Shown: positions 51,963 to 60,379 of the stretch, in pieces | Layout: every line of letters starts with the position of its first letter | How positions within the stretch are numbered: position 1 is the first letter of the stretch | DNA from: Streptomyces sp. NBC_01232 | Lineage (GTDB): Bacteria; Actinomycetota; Actinomycetes; Streptomycetales; Streptomycetaceae | DNA: 64,000 nucleotides | Assembly (NCBI RefSeq): GCF_035989885.1 | Contig: NZ_CP108518.1 | Location: 1,364,001-1,428,000 of the forward strand | Reading direction: 5' to 3' | Notes under the pieces: model-generated | Database searches by the model: none | Seen by the model: the letters and a program-made list of their open reading frames with translations, nothing else | What the model was told of the DNA's origin: nothing | Position numbers and translations under genes: made by a program

Positions 51963-52900
51963 GCGGCGCGGGCCCGGTCGACGACCCCGCGCACCGCCTC
52001 CGCGACGAGCTGCGGCTGCTCGACGGCGATGCCGTGGCCGCTGTCGGTGTCCGTGACGTGCCGGGCGCGCAGCTCGCCGGCCAGGCGCCGCTGGGCGGCC
52101 AGCCAGGCCGGCCAGGTCGAACCGCCACCGACTCCGAGGTCCCACGGGTGGTCGGAGGTGAGCACGACGGCGGGCAGGTCGCGCCGCAGGGCCGGCGCCC
52201 CCTCGACCTCCCGCACGGCGGCGGGGTAGTCGGGTGCTTCGAGGCCCTTCCCCCGGTCCGCCGTCCGGATCCTGTCCATCCACGCCGACCACTGGGCCGG
52301 TGTCAGGGTGTCCTCCAGGAAGGGGGAGGCGCCGTCGACGGTCACCACCCCGGCGGTCCGCGCCGGTTCGGTGCGCGCGAACAGCGAGGCGATCATCGCG
52401 CCCCACGAGGCACCGACCAGCACGTACGGCGGGTGCTCACCGGCCGCGGCAAGCAGCGCCCGCAGGTCCCGGACGCCCGCGGCCGCCGTGGTGGGCGAAG
52501 GCGTCCGCGTCGAGCGGTTCGGCGTCCCGTCGAGCCGGGTGGTGCCGGGCCGGTCGTAGGCGCAGACACGTGTGGAGCGGGCGAGCGTCGTGAGCACCGC
52601 CGAGGCGTCCGGCCTCGGGCCGGCCTCGGGGTGCGCGGCGTCCACGACGTGCGTCCACTCGTCCGACGCCCCTTGCGCCCCGGACACGAGCACGACCGTC
52701 GGGGACCCGGATCCGCGGCAGTCCAGCAGCACGCGACGGCCGTCACCGATGTCCACCAGCCGTCCGGAACCGTCCCCGCCGTCCGCCGCCACGGGTACTG
52801 CCGCCACGGGTCCCGCCCCTGCGAGCATCGCGCACGACACGGCGAGGGCGACGAGGGCGGCGGGCACCCGACGGGCCCGGACCGGGCCTCTTGCCCACAT
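51950..52900 (-). CDS. Exported alpha/beta hydrolase
   Basis: 316 residues from ATG 52900; a GTG ten codons earlier is possible. An Arg-rich, hydrophobic signal ends near PVAAVPVA (about 35). The hydrolase core has VVLVSGAQGASDEW, RVCAYDRPGTTR and the nucleophile in VGASWGAM, with the acid in VTVDGAS region and the His in TDSGHGIAVEQP. The last residues overlap the 3' end of the LitR gene on the other strand. It lies 45 bases after the photolyase gene on the same strand and could be co-transcribed with it. Substrate unknown. Confidence 0.82.
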   Translation of the reverse strand: MWARGPVRARRVPAALVALAVSCAMLAGAGPVAAVPVAADGGDGSGRLVDIGDGRRVLLDCRGSGSPTVVLVSGAQGASDEWTHVVDAAHPEAGPRPDASAVLTTLARSTRVCAYDRPGTTRLDGTPNRSTRTPSPTTAAAGVRDLRALLAAAGEHPPYVLVGASWGAMIASLFARTEPARTAGVVTVDGASPFLEDTLTPAQWSAWMDRIRTADRGKGLEAPDYPAAVREVEGAPALRRDLPAVVLTSDHPWDLGVGGGSTWPAWLAAQRRLAGELRARHVTDTDSGHGIAVEQPQLVAEAVRGVVDRARAAQER

Positions 52901-52945
52901 CTGTCCAGTCTGGCACCCGGCGGTGGGCACCGACAGCCGGTGGTG

Positions 52946-54325
52946 TCAGGGACCGTCCTTGCCGCGGGCCTGCCGGAAGCGTGCCAGTCCCTCCGGGAGG
53001 CCGACCAGCGGGTCCGGGTAGTCGTACCGGGCCCGTTCGAGGCCGGGCAGCTGCCACGGCTCGTGGACCGAGGGGCCCTGCAGCCCGGCGAGTTCGGGAA
53101 CCCAGCGCCGCACGTACGCGCCGTCGGGGTCGTACCGCTTGCCCTGGATCACCGGGTTGAGCACCCGGTTGGGACGGCTGTCGGTACCGGTCCCGGCCAC
53201 CCACTGCCAGTTGAGCTGGTTGTTGGCGACGTCCCCGTCGACCAGCAGGTCGAGGAAGTGACGGGCCCCGGCACGCCAGTCGATGTACAGCGTCTTGGTC
53301 AGGAAGGACGCGGCGAGCAGCCGGCCGCGGCCCGGCATCCAGCCCTCGTGGGCGAGCTGCCGCATGGCCGCGTCGATCACGGGATAGCCGGTGCGGCCCT
53401 CCTTCCACGCGCGCAGGTCGGCCTCGGCCGCCTTGCCGCGCCGCCACCGGTCGGACCGGGTGCGGTAGTCCTCGCCGGCGGCGCCGGGGCGGGCGGCGAG
53501 CAGCTGGTACTGGAAGTCGCGCCAGCAGAGCTGCCGTACGAAGGCCTCGGCACCCGCACCGCCCCGGGACCGCGCACGGTGCACCGCCTCGGCCGCCGAG
53601 ACCGCCCCGAAGTGGATGTACGGGGAGAGGCGGGAGGTGACGTCACCGGGGAGGTCGTCGTGCCCCTCCTCGTACCCGTCGGCGTGCTTGCCCAGCCAGT
53701 CGGTGAGCCGCTGCCGGCCCTCCCGCTCGCCCCCGGTGACCAGCCCCTCGGAGGCGGACGGCCCGTCCGCCCGGGACGGCACGGCCTCGGAGCGGATCGC
53801 CCCGGGCACCCGGACCTCCTGCGGCGCCGCGAGCGGCTCGCGCAGCCGCTCCGCCGACCAGCGCCGGAAGTACGGGGTGAAGACGGCGAAGTGATCGGAT
53901 CCGCTCGGTGTCACGGCCCCGGCGGGCAGGGCGGTGACCACGCCGTCGTGGACGTACAGGCGCCGCCCGTCGGCCTCCAGGGCACTGCGCAGGCGCTGCT
54001 CTCGCCGCAGGGCGAACGCGCTGCAGCCGGCCGCCATGTGCACCTCGTCGGCTTCGGCCTCCCGTACGACGGCGCACACCTCGGCCACGGGGTCCCCCGA
54101 GCGGACGACGAGCCGGCCGCCGCGCTCGCGCAGCCCGGAGTCGAGACCTGCCAGGCAGTCCGCGAGGAAGGCGAGCCGGTTGGGCGCCGCGAAGCCCGCG
54201 CGGTCCACCGCCGGGTCCCGGACGAAGAGCGGGACGGTCTCGTTCCCCTGGCCCAGCGCGGCGCGCAGCGGCGGATGGTCGTGGACGCGCAGGTCCGAGG
54301 TGTACAGGACGACCGAGACGTTCAT
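52946..54325 (-). CDS. phr: Deoxyribodipyrimidine photolyase
   Basis: 459 residues of the photolyase/cryptochrome family. N-terminal antenna domain (VVLYTSDLRVHDHPPLRAAL) and C-terminal FAD domain with TSRLSPYIHFGAVS, the WRDFQYQLL helix, VIDAAMRQLAHEGWMPGRGRLLAASFLTK and NNQLNWQWVAGTGTDSRPNRVLNPVIQ. These are the DNA- and FAD-contact segments of class I cyclobutane-dimer photolyases. The nearby LitR/LitS pair suggests light induction. ATG 54325 follows the SDR gene by 73 bases on the same strand. Confidence 0.92.
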   Translation of the reverse strand: MNVSVVLYTSDLRVHDHPPLRAALGQGNETVPLFVRDPAVDRAGFAAPNRLAFLADCLAGLDSGLRERGGRLVVRSGDPVAEVCAVVREAEADEVHMAAGCSAFALRREQRLRSALEADGRRLYVHDGVVTALPAGAVTPSGSDHFAVFTPYFRRWSAERLREPLAAPQEVRVPGAIRSEAVPSRADGPSASEGLVTGGEREGRQRLTDWLGKHADGYEEGHDDLPGDVTSRLSPYIHFGAVSAAEAVHRARSRGGAGAEAFVRQLCWRDFQYQLLAARPGAAGEDYRTRSDRWRRGKAAEADLRAWKEGRTGYPVIDAAMRQLAHEGWMPGRGRLLAASFLTKTLYIDWRAGARHFLDLLVDGDVANNQLNWQWVAGTGTDSRPNRVLNPVIQGKRYDPDGAYVRRWVPELAGLQGPSVHEPWQLPGLERARYDYPDPLVGLPEGLARFRQARGKDGP

Positions 54326-54398
54326 GATGCTGCTCCTGGCATCGGGCCACCGGACGGGCTCCGGCGCGCGCGGTGGTGGCTGGGCTGGGCTTGCCCTG

Positions 54399-55985
54399 TC
54401 ATTCGGCGCGTGCGGGCGCGGCGGATGCAGCGGGGCGGCCCTCGGCGTCCGCCTCCGCCGTACGCGCGATCTTGCGGGCCATGCCGCCGAAGACCGCGGC
54501 GTGGAACGGCGAGACGCTCCACCAGTACAGGTGCCCCGCGAGGCCGCGCGGGTGGAAGAGCGCCCGCTGCCGGTAGCGGGTCCGCCCCTCCTCGTCGCTC
54601 TCGGTGTACATCTCCAGCCAGGCGAGGCCGGGCAGCCGCATTTCGGCCCGCAGGCGGAGCAGCCGGCCGCGTTCGATCTCCTCCACCCTCCAGAAGTCCA
54701 GGGAGTCCCCGACCCGCAGGCGTGCGGCGTCCCGGCGGCCCCGGCGCAGTCCGACTCCCCCGACGAGCCGGTCCAGCCAGCCCCGGACGGCCCAGGCGAG
54801 CGGGAAGGAGTACCAGCCGTTGTCGCCGCCGATCCCCTCCACGACCCGCCACAGGGCCTGCGGCGAGGCGTCGACGGTCCGCTCGCGCTCGTCGGAGTAG
54901 AGGCTGCCGCCGGCCCAGTCGGGGTCGGTGGGCAGGGGGTCGCTGGGCGCTCCGGGGACGGAGGCCGAGGACCAGCGGGTGATGACCTGCGCGTCGCGGA
55001 CCTTCTGGAGGGCGTAGGTGAGGGCCGTGTCGAAGTCGAGGGGGGTGCCGGGCCGATCGGGCACCCAGGTGGCGATGTCGTGCTCGTCGCAGACGACCTC
55101 GTACTTGAGCGACTCGGCGAGCGGGCGGGCGATGGCGCGGGGCACGGGGGTGACCAGCCCGACCCAGTGGCTGGAGAGCCTCGGTGTGAGGACCGGTACG
55201 GGGAGGATGAGCCGCTGGGGCAGCCCGTCGACGCGGGCGTAGCGGCGCATCATCTCGAGGTACGTGAGGACGTCGGGGCCGCCGATGTCGAAGGCGCGGC
55301 TGACCTCCGCGGGCATGCCGGCGCTGCCGACGAGGTAGCGCAGCACGTCGCGGACGGCGATGGGCTGGATACGGGTGCGCACCCAGCTCGGGGTGACCAT
55401 CACGGGCAGCCGCTCGGTCAGGTAGCGGAGCATCTCGAAGGAGGCCGAGCCGGAGCCGATGATGACGGCGGCGCGGAGCACGGTGGTGGGTACCCCGGAG
55501 TCCAGGAGGATCTGCCCGACCTCGGCTCGGGAGCGCAGATGGGGCGAGAGGTCGTGGTCGGGGACTCCGCGCGGGGTGAGTCCGCCCAGGTAGACGATGC
55601 GGCGGACGCCGGCGGCGCGGGCCTGTTCGGCGAAGGTCTGCGCGGCCAGGCGGTCGGTGCGCTCGAAGTCGCGCCCGGTGCCGAGGGCGTGCACGAGGTA
55701 GTAGGCGACGTCGACGTCCCGCAGGGCGGTGGCGAGCGACGCGGCGTCGGTGACATCACCGCGGACGATCTCCGCCTGCCCGGCCCAGGGGTGGTCGCGC
55801 AGTTTCGCCGGGGTGCGGGCCAGGCAGCGCACTGTGTGGCCCGCCTTGAGGAGCTCGGGGACCAGCCGGCCGCCGATGTAGCCGGTGGCTCCGGTGACCA
55901 GGCACCGAGAGCCCGGGGCCGGTTCCGGGCCGGGGGCCGGTTCCGGGCCGGGGCCCGGGGCCGGGAGTCCTTGTGCGTCCGTCAT
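54399..55985 (-). CDS. SDR (NAD-binding) domain fused to SRPBCC/DUF2867 domain
   Basis: 528 residues. Start ATG 55985 has GGAG upstream. Residues 1-30 are a Gly-Pro-Glu linker. The extended SDR part has TGATGYIGGRL (nucleotide binding) and AYYLVHALGTGRDF, but the catalytic YxxxK is not obvious, as in NmrA-like and NDUFA9-like members. From about 370 a DUF2867/SRPBCC-like lipid-binding domain (SLYSDERERTVDASPQALWRVVEGIGG...) follows, ending in GLAGHLYWWSVSPFHAAVFGGM. The same architecture accompanies photolyase and LitR genes elsewhere. It probably acts on a membrane quinone or lipid; substrate unknown. Confidence 0.82.
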   Translation of the reverse strand: MTDAQGLPAPGPGPEPAPGPEPAPGSRCLVTGATGYIGGRLVPELLKAGHTVRCLARTPAKLRDHPWAGQAEIVRGDVTDAASLATALRDVDVAYYLVHALGTGRDFERTDRLAAQTFAEQARAAGVRRIVYLGGLTPRGVPDHDLSPHLRSRAEVGQILLDSGVPTTVLRAAVIIGSGSASFEMLRYLTERLPVMVTPSWVRTRIQPIAVRDVLRYLVGSAGMPAEVSRAFDIGGPDVLTYLEMMRRYARVDGLPQRLILPVPVLTPRLSSHWVGLVTPVPRAIARPLAESLKYEVVCDEHDIATWVPDRPGTPLDFDTALTYALQKVRDAQVITRWSSASVPGAPSDPLPTDPDWAGGSLYSDERERTVDASPQALWRVVEGIGGDNGWYSFPLAWAVRGWLDRLVGGVGLRRGRRDAARLRVGDSLDFWRVEEIERGRLLRLRAEMRLPGLAWLEMYTESDEEGRTRYRQRALFHPRGLAGHLYWWSVSPFHAAVFGGMARKIARTAEADAEGRPAASAAPARAE

Positions 55986-56039
55986 GGGCTCGCTCCGATC
56001 CGCCGTCGCGGGTGTGTCCCCCGGAGCTCTTCCGGGGGC

Positions 56040-56065
56040 GCGGTCCGGCTGGATGCACGGACCGC
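56040..56065 (-). terminator. Hairpin downstream of the FAS1 gene
   Basis: An 8-bp perfect stem GCGGTCCG/CGGACCGC with a 10-base loop, 30 bases after the stop at 56096. A second hairpin (CCCCCGGA/TCCGGGGG, 56018-56038) follows at once. Together they likely separate FAS1 from the SDR gene. Confidence 0.5.
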
Positions 56066-56095
56066 CTCCCACGAGTTGATCGTGCGGGACCGCGC

Positions 56096-56734
56096 CTACT
56101 TCGGCATGAGGACCGTGTCGACGATGTAGACGGTCGCGTTGGCGGTGGGGACGTTGCCGCAGACGACCTTGGCGGAGTTGTTCACCATGTAGTCCGTACC
56201 CGAGCCCATGGTGGTGACCATGCCCTTCTGGAGGGTCGTGAAGGAGCCGTTGTCCAGCTGCTTCGGAGCGAGCCGCTCACCCACCACGTGGTAGGTGAGG
56301 ATCTTGGTCAGGGTCTCCTTGTCGGCCAGGACCTTGTCCAGGTCCGCCTTGGGGATCTTCGCGAACGCGTCGTTGGTCGGCGCGAACACCGTGATGTTCC
56401 GGGCGTTGTTCAGGGTGTCCACCAGGCCCGCCTTCTTCACGGCGGTCACCAGCGTGGACAGCGCCGGATTGTTCGAGGCGGCGGTGGCGACCGGGTCCTG
56501 CGCCATACCGCTGAAGGAGCCCGCACCGCTCTTCGGCACGGAGGCGCACGCCGGGCCGAACGGAGCGCCCGCGACCGCATCCGCGTCGCCGATCGGCTCG
56601 GGGGAGGAAACGGCATCGGGCGCGGCGGACCCCTCCTTGCTCGTACTCTCCTCCGAACAGGCCGACAGTGCCAGCGGAAGCAGTACCGCGGCGGTGACGG
56701 CGAGGGCGGCGCGGCGGAAGGTCTGGATGCTCAT
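56096..56734 (-). CDS. FAS1 (fasciclin) domain lipoprotein
   Basis: 212 residues. ATG 56734 has AGGAGAG upstream. A lipoprotein signal ends LSAC (Cys26), then an acidic linker, then one fasciclin domain with its conserved boxes (NNARNITVFAPTNDAFAKIPK, LTKILTYHVV, TYKG-like middle, NATVYIVDTVLMPK). It is close in form to mycobacterial MPT83/MPT70, whose genes are turned on by SigK. Here the SigK/RskA pair is divergent and a SigK-like promoter lies 49 bases upstream. It is a surface adhesion-type lipoprotein; ligand unknown. Confidence 0.9.
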   Translation of the reverse strand: MSIQTFRRAALAVTAAVLLPLALSACSEESTSKEGSAAPDAVSSPEPIGDADAVAGAPFGPACASVPKSGAGSFSGMAQDPVATAASNNPALSTLVTAVKKAGLVDTLNNARNITVFAPTNDAFAKIPKADLDKVLADKETLTKILTYHVVGERLAPKQLDNGSFTTLQKGMVTTMGSGTDYMVNNSAKVVCGNVPTANATVYIVDTVLMPK

Positions 56735-56782
56735 GGTCTCTCCTGGGTCTGCTGACTCACCCATCGGTGAATCACGAAGCCC

Positions 56783-56809
56783 ATTCGCCGCCGGCCCTCA
56801 TCCGGATGG
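56783..56809 (-). promoter_or_regulatory. SigK-type promoter of the FAS1 gene
   Basis: On the minus strand CCATCC (-35, 56809-56804) and GCGAAT (-10, 56788-56783) are 15 bases apart; the mycobacterial SigK consensus is CCATCC, 16-17 bases, CCGAAT. The -10 is 48 bases before the FAS1 start. Confidence 0.65.
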
Positions 56810-56954
56810 CCCCATCACCCGAACGAACGGCGACCCGCACAGGCTGGCGAAAGACTTCCGGTGACCGCCGAAAAAAATGTCCGTCGAGACCGATCCGGCC
56901 CGCCCGCGGCTCCGAATGAGCTGTGCAACCGAGTACTCCTGGAGGACCTCCCCG

Positions 56955-57539
56955 GTGAGAGAGAACGTGCGCATAGGCCGACACCCCTCGGCCGCTCCCG
57001 ACCTGCCGGAGCTGATGGGCCGGGTGGCCCGCGGTGATCAGCAGGCCTTCACGGTCGTGTTCGAGGCCGTGTCCGGCCCCGTCCTCGGCCTGGTCCGCAC
57101 CGTGCTGCGGGACCCGGCCCAGTCGGAGGAGGTCGCCCAGGAGGTACTGGTCGAGCTCTGGCGGACCGCCGCCCGCTACCAGCCCGCGCGGGGCTCCGTG
57201 ATGAACTGGGTGCTGACCCTGGCCCACCGGCGGGCCGTCGACCGGGTGCGTTCCGCGCAGGCGTCGACCAACCGTGAGAAGCGGGCGGCGCTGCTGGACC
57301 ACACCACGGCCTACGACGAGGTGGTGGAGCAGGTGGAGAGCCGGCTGGAGCGCGAGCAGGTGCGGCGCTGTCTGCACGGACTCAGCGAACTGCAGCGGCA
57401 GTCGGTCACTCTGGCGTACTACCGCGGCCTGACCCACCGGGAGGTCGCGGAGTTGCTGGCCCTTCCGTTGGGTACCGTGAAGACACGGCTGCGCGACGGG
57501 CTCATCCGGCTCCGTGACTGCCTGGGGGTGGCCGGGTGA
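56955..57539 (+). CDS. sigK: ECF sigma factor SigK
   Basis: 194 residues from GTG 56955, chosen because GGAGGACC precedes it; the frame extends to ATG 56877 without a site. Region 2 (VFEAVSGPVLGLVRTVLRDPAQSEEVAQEVLVELWRTAARYQP) and region 4 (LQRQSVTLAYYRGLTHREVAELLALPLGTVKTRLRDGLIRLRD) are intact. The ARGSVMNWVLTLAHRRAVDRVR linker is typical of the SigK/SigL group. The anti-sigma gene overlaps the stop. Together with the divergent FAS1 gene this matches the mycobacterial sigK-rskA and mpt83 unit, so it should be released by a redox or envelope signal. Confidence 0.9.
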   Translation: MRENVRIGRHPSAAPDLPELMGRVARGDQQAFTVVFEAVSGPVLGLVRTVLRDPAQSEEVAQEVLVELWRTAARYQPARGSVMNWVLTLAHRRAVDRVRSAQASTNREKRAALLDHTTAYDEVVEQVESRLEREQVRRCLHGLSELQRQSVTLAYYRGLTHREVAELLALPLGTVKTRLRDGLIRLRDCLGVAG

Positions 57540-58291
57540 ACACCTCGGATCTGCACACGTTGACCGGCGCCTACGTGCTCGACGCCCTGGAACCGGGCGA
57601 GCGGGCCGCCGTCGAGCGGCACCTCACCGACTGTTCCCCCTGCGCGCAGGAGGTCCGGGAGTTCTCCGAGACCGTCACGCGCCTCGGGCTCGCCGTCGCC
57701 GCGCCCCCGAGCGCCGCGCTGCGCGACGAGGTGATGCGCCGGATCGCGACGGTCCGCCAGGAACCGCCCGCGACGGTGAGGTCCGGCCGCGGCGGCCACG
57801 TACGGCCCCGCTGGCGGCCGGCTACGAACTGGGCGCTCGCGGCCTGCCTCGCGGGTGCCGTCGCGCTCGGCGGCGTCGCGGTGTCGCAGTACGAACGGGC
57901 CGAGGAGGCCCGACAGCAGGCGCTGCAGGCGCGCAGCGTGAACGACGCGGTGGGGGCGATCCTCTCGGCCGCCGACGCCCGGGTGGCCACCGCTCCCCTG
58001 CGGGGCGGCGCCGTCGGCACGGTGGTCGTCTCCGACTCCCGCAACCAGGCGGTCTTCGCGGCCTCCGGCTTGCCGGCGCCGCCCGCCGGCAAGGTGTACC
58101 AGCTCTGGTACGCCGACGGCGGGAAGATGCGTTCGGCGGGCCTGATGGACACCGGCAGCCCGGCGGCGGCCACCCTGCTCGCCGGCCCGGTCAACGGGGC
58201 GACGGGGATGGGCGTCACCGTCGAGCCGGCCGGCGGCTCGCCGCAGCCGACCTCCCAGCCGGTGGCCCTGCTGGGCTTCCCCGCGGCCTGA
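57536..58291 (+). CDS. rskA: Anti-sigma-K factor RskA
   Basis: 251 residues; GTG 57536 overlaps the sigK stop (GTGA). The cytoplasmic N-terminus has the zinc-binding anti-sigma motif H29-xxx-C33-xx-C36 (HLTDCSPC), one membrane helix is at about 96-118 (NWALAACLAGAVALGGVAV), and the outer part is the RskA domain (GTVVVSDSRNQAVFAASGLPAPPAGKVYQLWYADGG). It holds SigK inactive at the membrane until intramembrane proteolysis; the ZAS motif is consistent with redox sensitivity. Only expected downstream gene of the operon; a terminator follows. Confidence 0.92.
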   Translation: MNTSDLHTLTGAYVLDALEPGERAAVERHLTDCSPCAQEVREFSETVTRLGLAVAAPPSAALRDEVMRRIATVRQEPPATVRSGRGGHVRPRWRPATNWALAACLAGAVALGGVAVSQYERAEEARQQALQARSVNDAVGAILSAADARVATAPLRGGAVGTVVVSDSRNQAVFAASGLPAPPAGKVYQLWYADGGKMRSAGLMDTGSPAAATLLAGPVNGATGMGVTVEPAGGSPQPTSQPVALLGFPAA

Positions 58292-58298
58292 GCGAGCC

Positions 58299-58330
58299 GG
58301 GGCCGTCCGGGCCGTCTCCCGGACGGCCCC
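58299..58330. terminator. Hairpin between convergent rskA and the GlxA-type gene
   Basis: A 13-bp perfect stem (GGGGCCGTCCGGG and complement, six-base loop) starts eight bases after the rskA stop. Confidence 0.75.
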
Positions 58331-58373
58331 GGGCCGGCCCCGTACGGCCCCCGGGGCCCCGTACGGCTGCCGT

Positions 58374-59366
58374 TCAGGCGGAGGGCGACCGGAAGCGGCT
58401 GCGGTACTCCGTCGGTGTCGTGTCGAGCTTGCGCCGGAAGGCGCGCACGAGGGTGTCGGTGGTGTTGAACCCGCAGACCGTCGCGACGCGTTCGAGGGTG
58501 TCGTCCGTCGACTCCAGCCGGTTGCGCGCCACTTCGACGCGGGCCGACTCGATGTAGGCGGCCGGCGTCGTCCCCAGCTCCGTCCTGAAGATCCTGGCGA
58601 GCTGCCGTTCGCCGACGTGTGCCTGCTCGGCGAGGTCGGCGACGCTCAGCTCCCCGGCGATGTTCCGCGTGATGTAGTGACGGAGGTCCTCGATGCGCCG
58701 TGTGGTCGACAGGGGTTCGAGCGGAACGCTGAACTGGCTCTGCCCGCCGGGCCGCTTCAGGTACATCACCAGCTGCCGGGCGACGCGCAGCGCGACGGTC
58801 TCGCCGAAGTCCTCGGCGACGAGGGCGAGCGAGAGGTCGAGGCAGGCGCTGATCCCGGCGCCGGTCCACACCGCCTCGTCCCGGATGAAGATCGGATCCG
58901 CGTCGACCTCGACGGACGGGTGTTCGTCCGCGAGTTGCTGCGCGGTCGACCAGTGGGTCGTGGCCCGCCTGCCGTCCAGCAGCCCGGCGTCCGCGAGGAT
59001 GTGCGCGCCCACGCAGACGGACGCGACGCGCCGGCTCGTGGCGGCGAGGGTCCGGACCCGGTCGACCACCGTGGGGTCGGCGAGGGCGCGGATGCGGCCC
59101 CGGTCGTCGACCTCGACCGATCCGGGCACCAGCAGGGTGTCGATGCTCCGGCCCGCCACCTCCCCGAGGGTGAGATCGGGCAGGATCCGGACCCCGGCGG
59201 AGGTGGTGACCGGGTCCAGGGTCTCGGCGGCGAGGGCCACGCGGTAGCCCGTCGCGTCGCCCACCTCGCGCCGCAGCAGGGCGAAGACCTCGGGCGGGCC
59301 GGTCACGTCGAGCAGGTCGACACCGTCGAAGAGGACGACGACGACGAACCGTTCCACGGTGCTCAC
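58374..59366 (-). CDS. GlxA-family AraC regulator (DJ-1/PfpI plus HTH)
   Basis: 330 residues. N-terminal DJ-1/PfpI domain (VVVLFDGVDLLDVTGPPEVF and VCVGAHILADAGLLDGRRATTHW, with a Cys at the family nucleophile-elbow position VCVGA) and a C-terminal AraC HTH (AEQAHVGERQLARIFRTELGTTPAAYIESARVEVARNRLESTDDTLERVATVCGFNTTDTLVRAFRRKL). It is divergent from the cysteine hydrolase at 59529, with an inverted repeat between, and probably controls that gene. In GlxA proteins the first domain usually binds or senses a small ligand, not known here. Confidence 0.9.
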   Translation of the reverse strand: MSTVERFVVVVLFDGVDLLDVTGPPEVFALLRREVGDATGYRVALAAETLDPVTTSAGVRILPDLTLGEVAGRSIDTLLVPGSVEVDDRGRIRALADPTVVDRVRTLAATSRRVASVCVGAHILADAGLLDGRRATTHWSTAQQLADEHPSVEVDADPIFIRDEAVWTGAGISACLDLSLALVAEDFGETVALRVARQLVMYLKRPGGQSQFSVPLEPLSTTRRIEDLRHYITRNIAGELSVADLAEQAHVGERQLARIFRTELGTTPAAYIESARVEVARNRLESTDDTLERVATVCGFNTTDTLVRAFRRKLDTTPTEYRSRFRSPSA

Positions 59367-59409
59367 GGGGTCTCCGTTCGGTGCGAGGAAGCCTGTCGGG
59401 CCCCACGGT

Positions 59410-59446
59410 ATGTCGGTTTCTGCAGGTTGGATGACATTGCCGACAT
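59410..59446. promoter_or_regulatory. Inverted repeat between the divergent regulator and hydrolase
   Basis: ATGTCGG (59410-59416) and CCGACAT (59440-59446) form a 7-bp inverted repeat with a 23-base gap in the 162-bp divergent region. It is a candidate operator for the AraC-type regulator. Confidence 0.45.
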
Positions 59447-59528
59447 CAGGGGTGGCTCCTAGCGTGGGGACACAGCCGCCGCACTGCGGCTGGAACCTCT
59501 CGAAGCGACACCCCAGGAGGGCATTTCC

Positions 59529-60119
59529 ATGTCCAGGACGACCCTGCGCGATCTGAGCGGCCTCGACCCGAGCCCGGCGTCACCGGCCGCGGCGACGCTG
59601 ATCCTGATCGACTACCAGAACACCTACACCCGGGGCGTGATGGAGCTGACGGGGTGGGAGGCCGCCGTCGACGCGGGCGCCGCCTTGCTGGCCCGGGCCC
59701 GTGAGACCGGGGCGAAGGTGATCCATGTGATCAACGACGGCGGCGAGGGAGGCCCGTACGACATCCGGGCCGAGATCGGCCGGATCCACCCCCGGGTGGC
59801 TCCGGCGGAAGGCGAGGCCGTGGTCGTCAAGGCGGTCCCCAACGCCTTCGTGGACACCGACCTGGGCGACCACGTCGACGCCGCCGGCCACAAGGACGTC
59901 ATACTCGCCGGGTTCATGACCCACATGTGCGTGACCTTCACCGCGGAGGGGGCCTTCCTGCAGGGCAACCGGCCCACGGTGGTCGCGGACGCGTGTGCGA
60001 CCCGGCCGCTGCGGACGGCGGTGGCCGAGGTGTCCGCCGAACAGCTCCACCACGCCGCGCTCGCGACGATCGCCGATCTCTACGGGGTCGTCGTCCCGTC
60101 CGTCTCCTCCCTCGGCTGA
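59529..60119 (+). CDS. Isochorismatase-family cysteine hydrolase
   Basis: 196 residues. ATG 59529 has AGGAGG nine bases upstream. The Asp in LILIDYQN, the Lys in VVVKAVPNAF and the nucleophile Cys in GFMTHMCVTFTAEGA form the triad of the cysteine-hydrolase branch, which includes nicotinamidases and N-carbamoyl hydrolases. The metal-binding residues of nicotinamidases are not seen, so an amide or carbamate of another small molecule is more likely. Expressed divergently from the GlxA-type regulator. Confidence 0.87.
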   Translation: MSRTTLRDLSGLDPSPASPAAATLILIDYQNTYTRGVMELTGWEAAVDAGAALLARARETGAKVIHVINDGGEGGPYDIRAEIGRIHPRVAPAEGEAVVVKAVPNAFVDTDLGDHVDAAGHKDVILAGFMTHMCVTFTAEGAFLQGNRPTVVADACATRPLRTAVAEVSAEQLHHAALATIADLYGVVVPSVSSLG

Positions 60120-60135
60120 GGCGACCGCCGGTCCG

Positions 60136-60365
60136 TCAGCCCGCCGTCGCCACGAGGCGTCGCAGTGCGTCCTGGGCGGGTGGGCCCAGGTGGGCTTGCC
60201 GCCCGGGCGGCCGCGGACGCCCGCCTCGCCGACGAGGACGCCGCCGAGGGCTCGCTGCGCCGCCCAGCCGCGGGCGCGGGGCAGGGTCGCGGCGTCCACG
60301 GCCGGCCGGCGGGCGGCGCGGAAGCGGTCGACGACCCCGTCCGGGAGCAGGTCCAGGGGGCGGCC
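60136..60365 (-). pseudogene. Decayed C-terminus of an aminoglycoside/macrolide-phosphotransferase-like gene
   Basis: Read right to left, pieces of one protein appear in different frames: LLPDGVVDRFRAARR, then ATLPRARGWAAQRALGG with VLVGEAGVRGRPGGKPTW, then AQDALRRLVATAG and a stop at 60136. The GWAAQRAL and GGKPTW parts match the C-terminal helices of APH-fold phosphotransferases. Two frame changes separate the pieces and no N-terminal kinase part remains, so it is a relic beside the NACHT gene. Confidence 0.55.
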
Positions 60366-60379
60366 CGGCCGTCGGGGCG

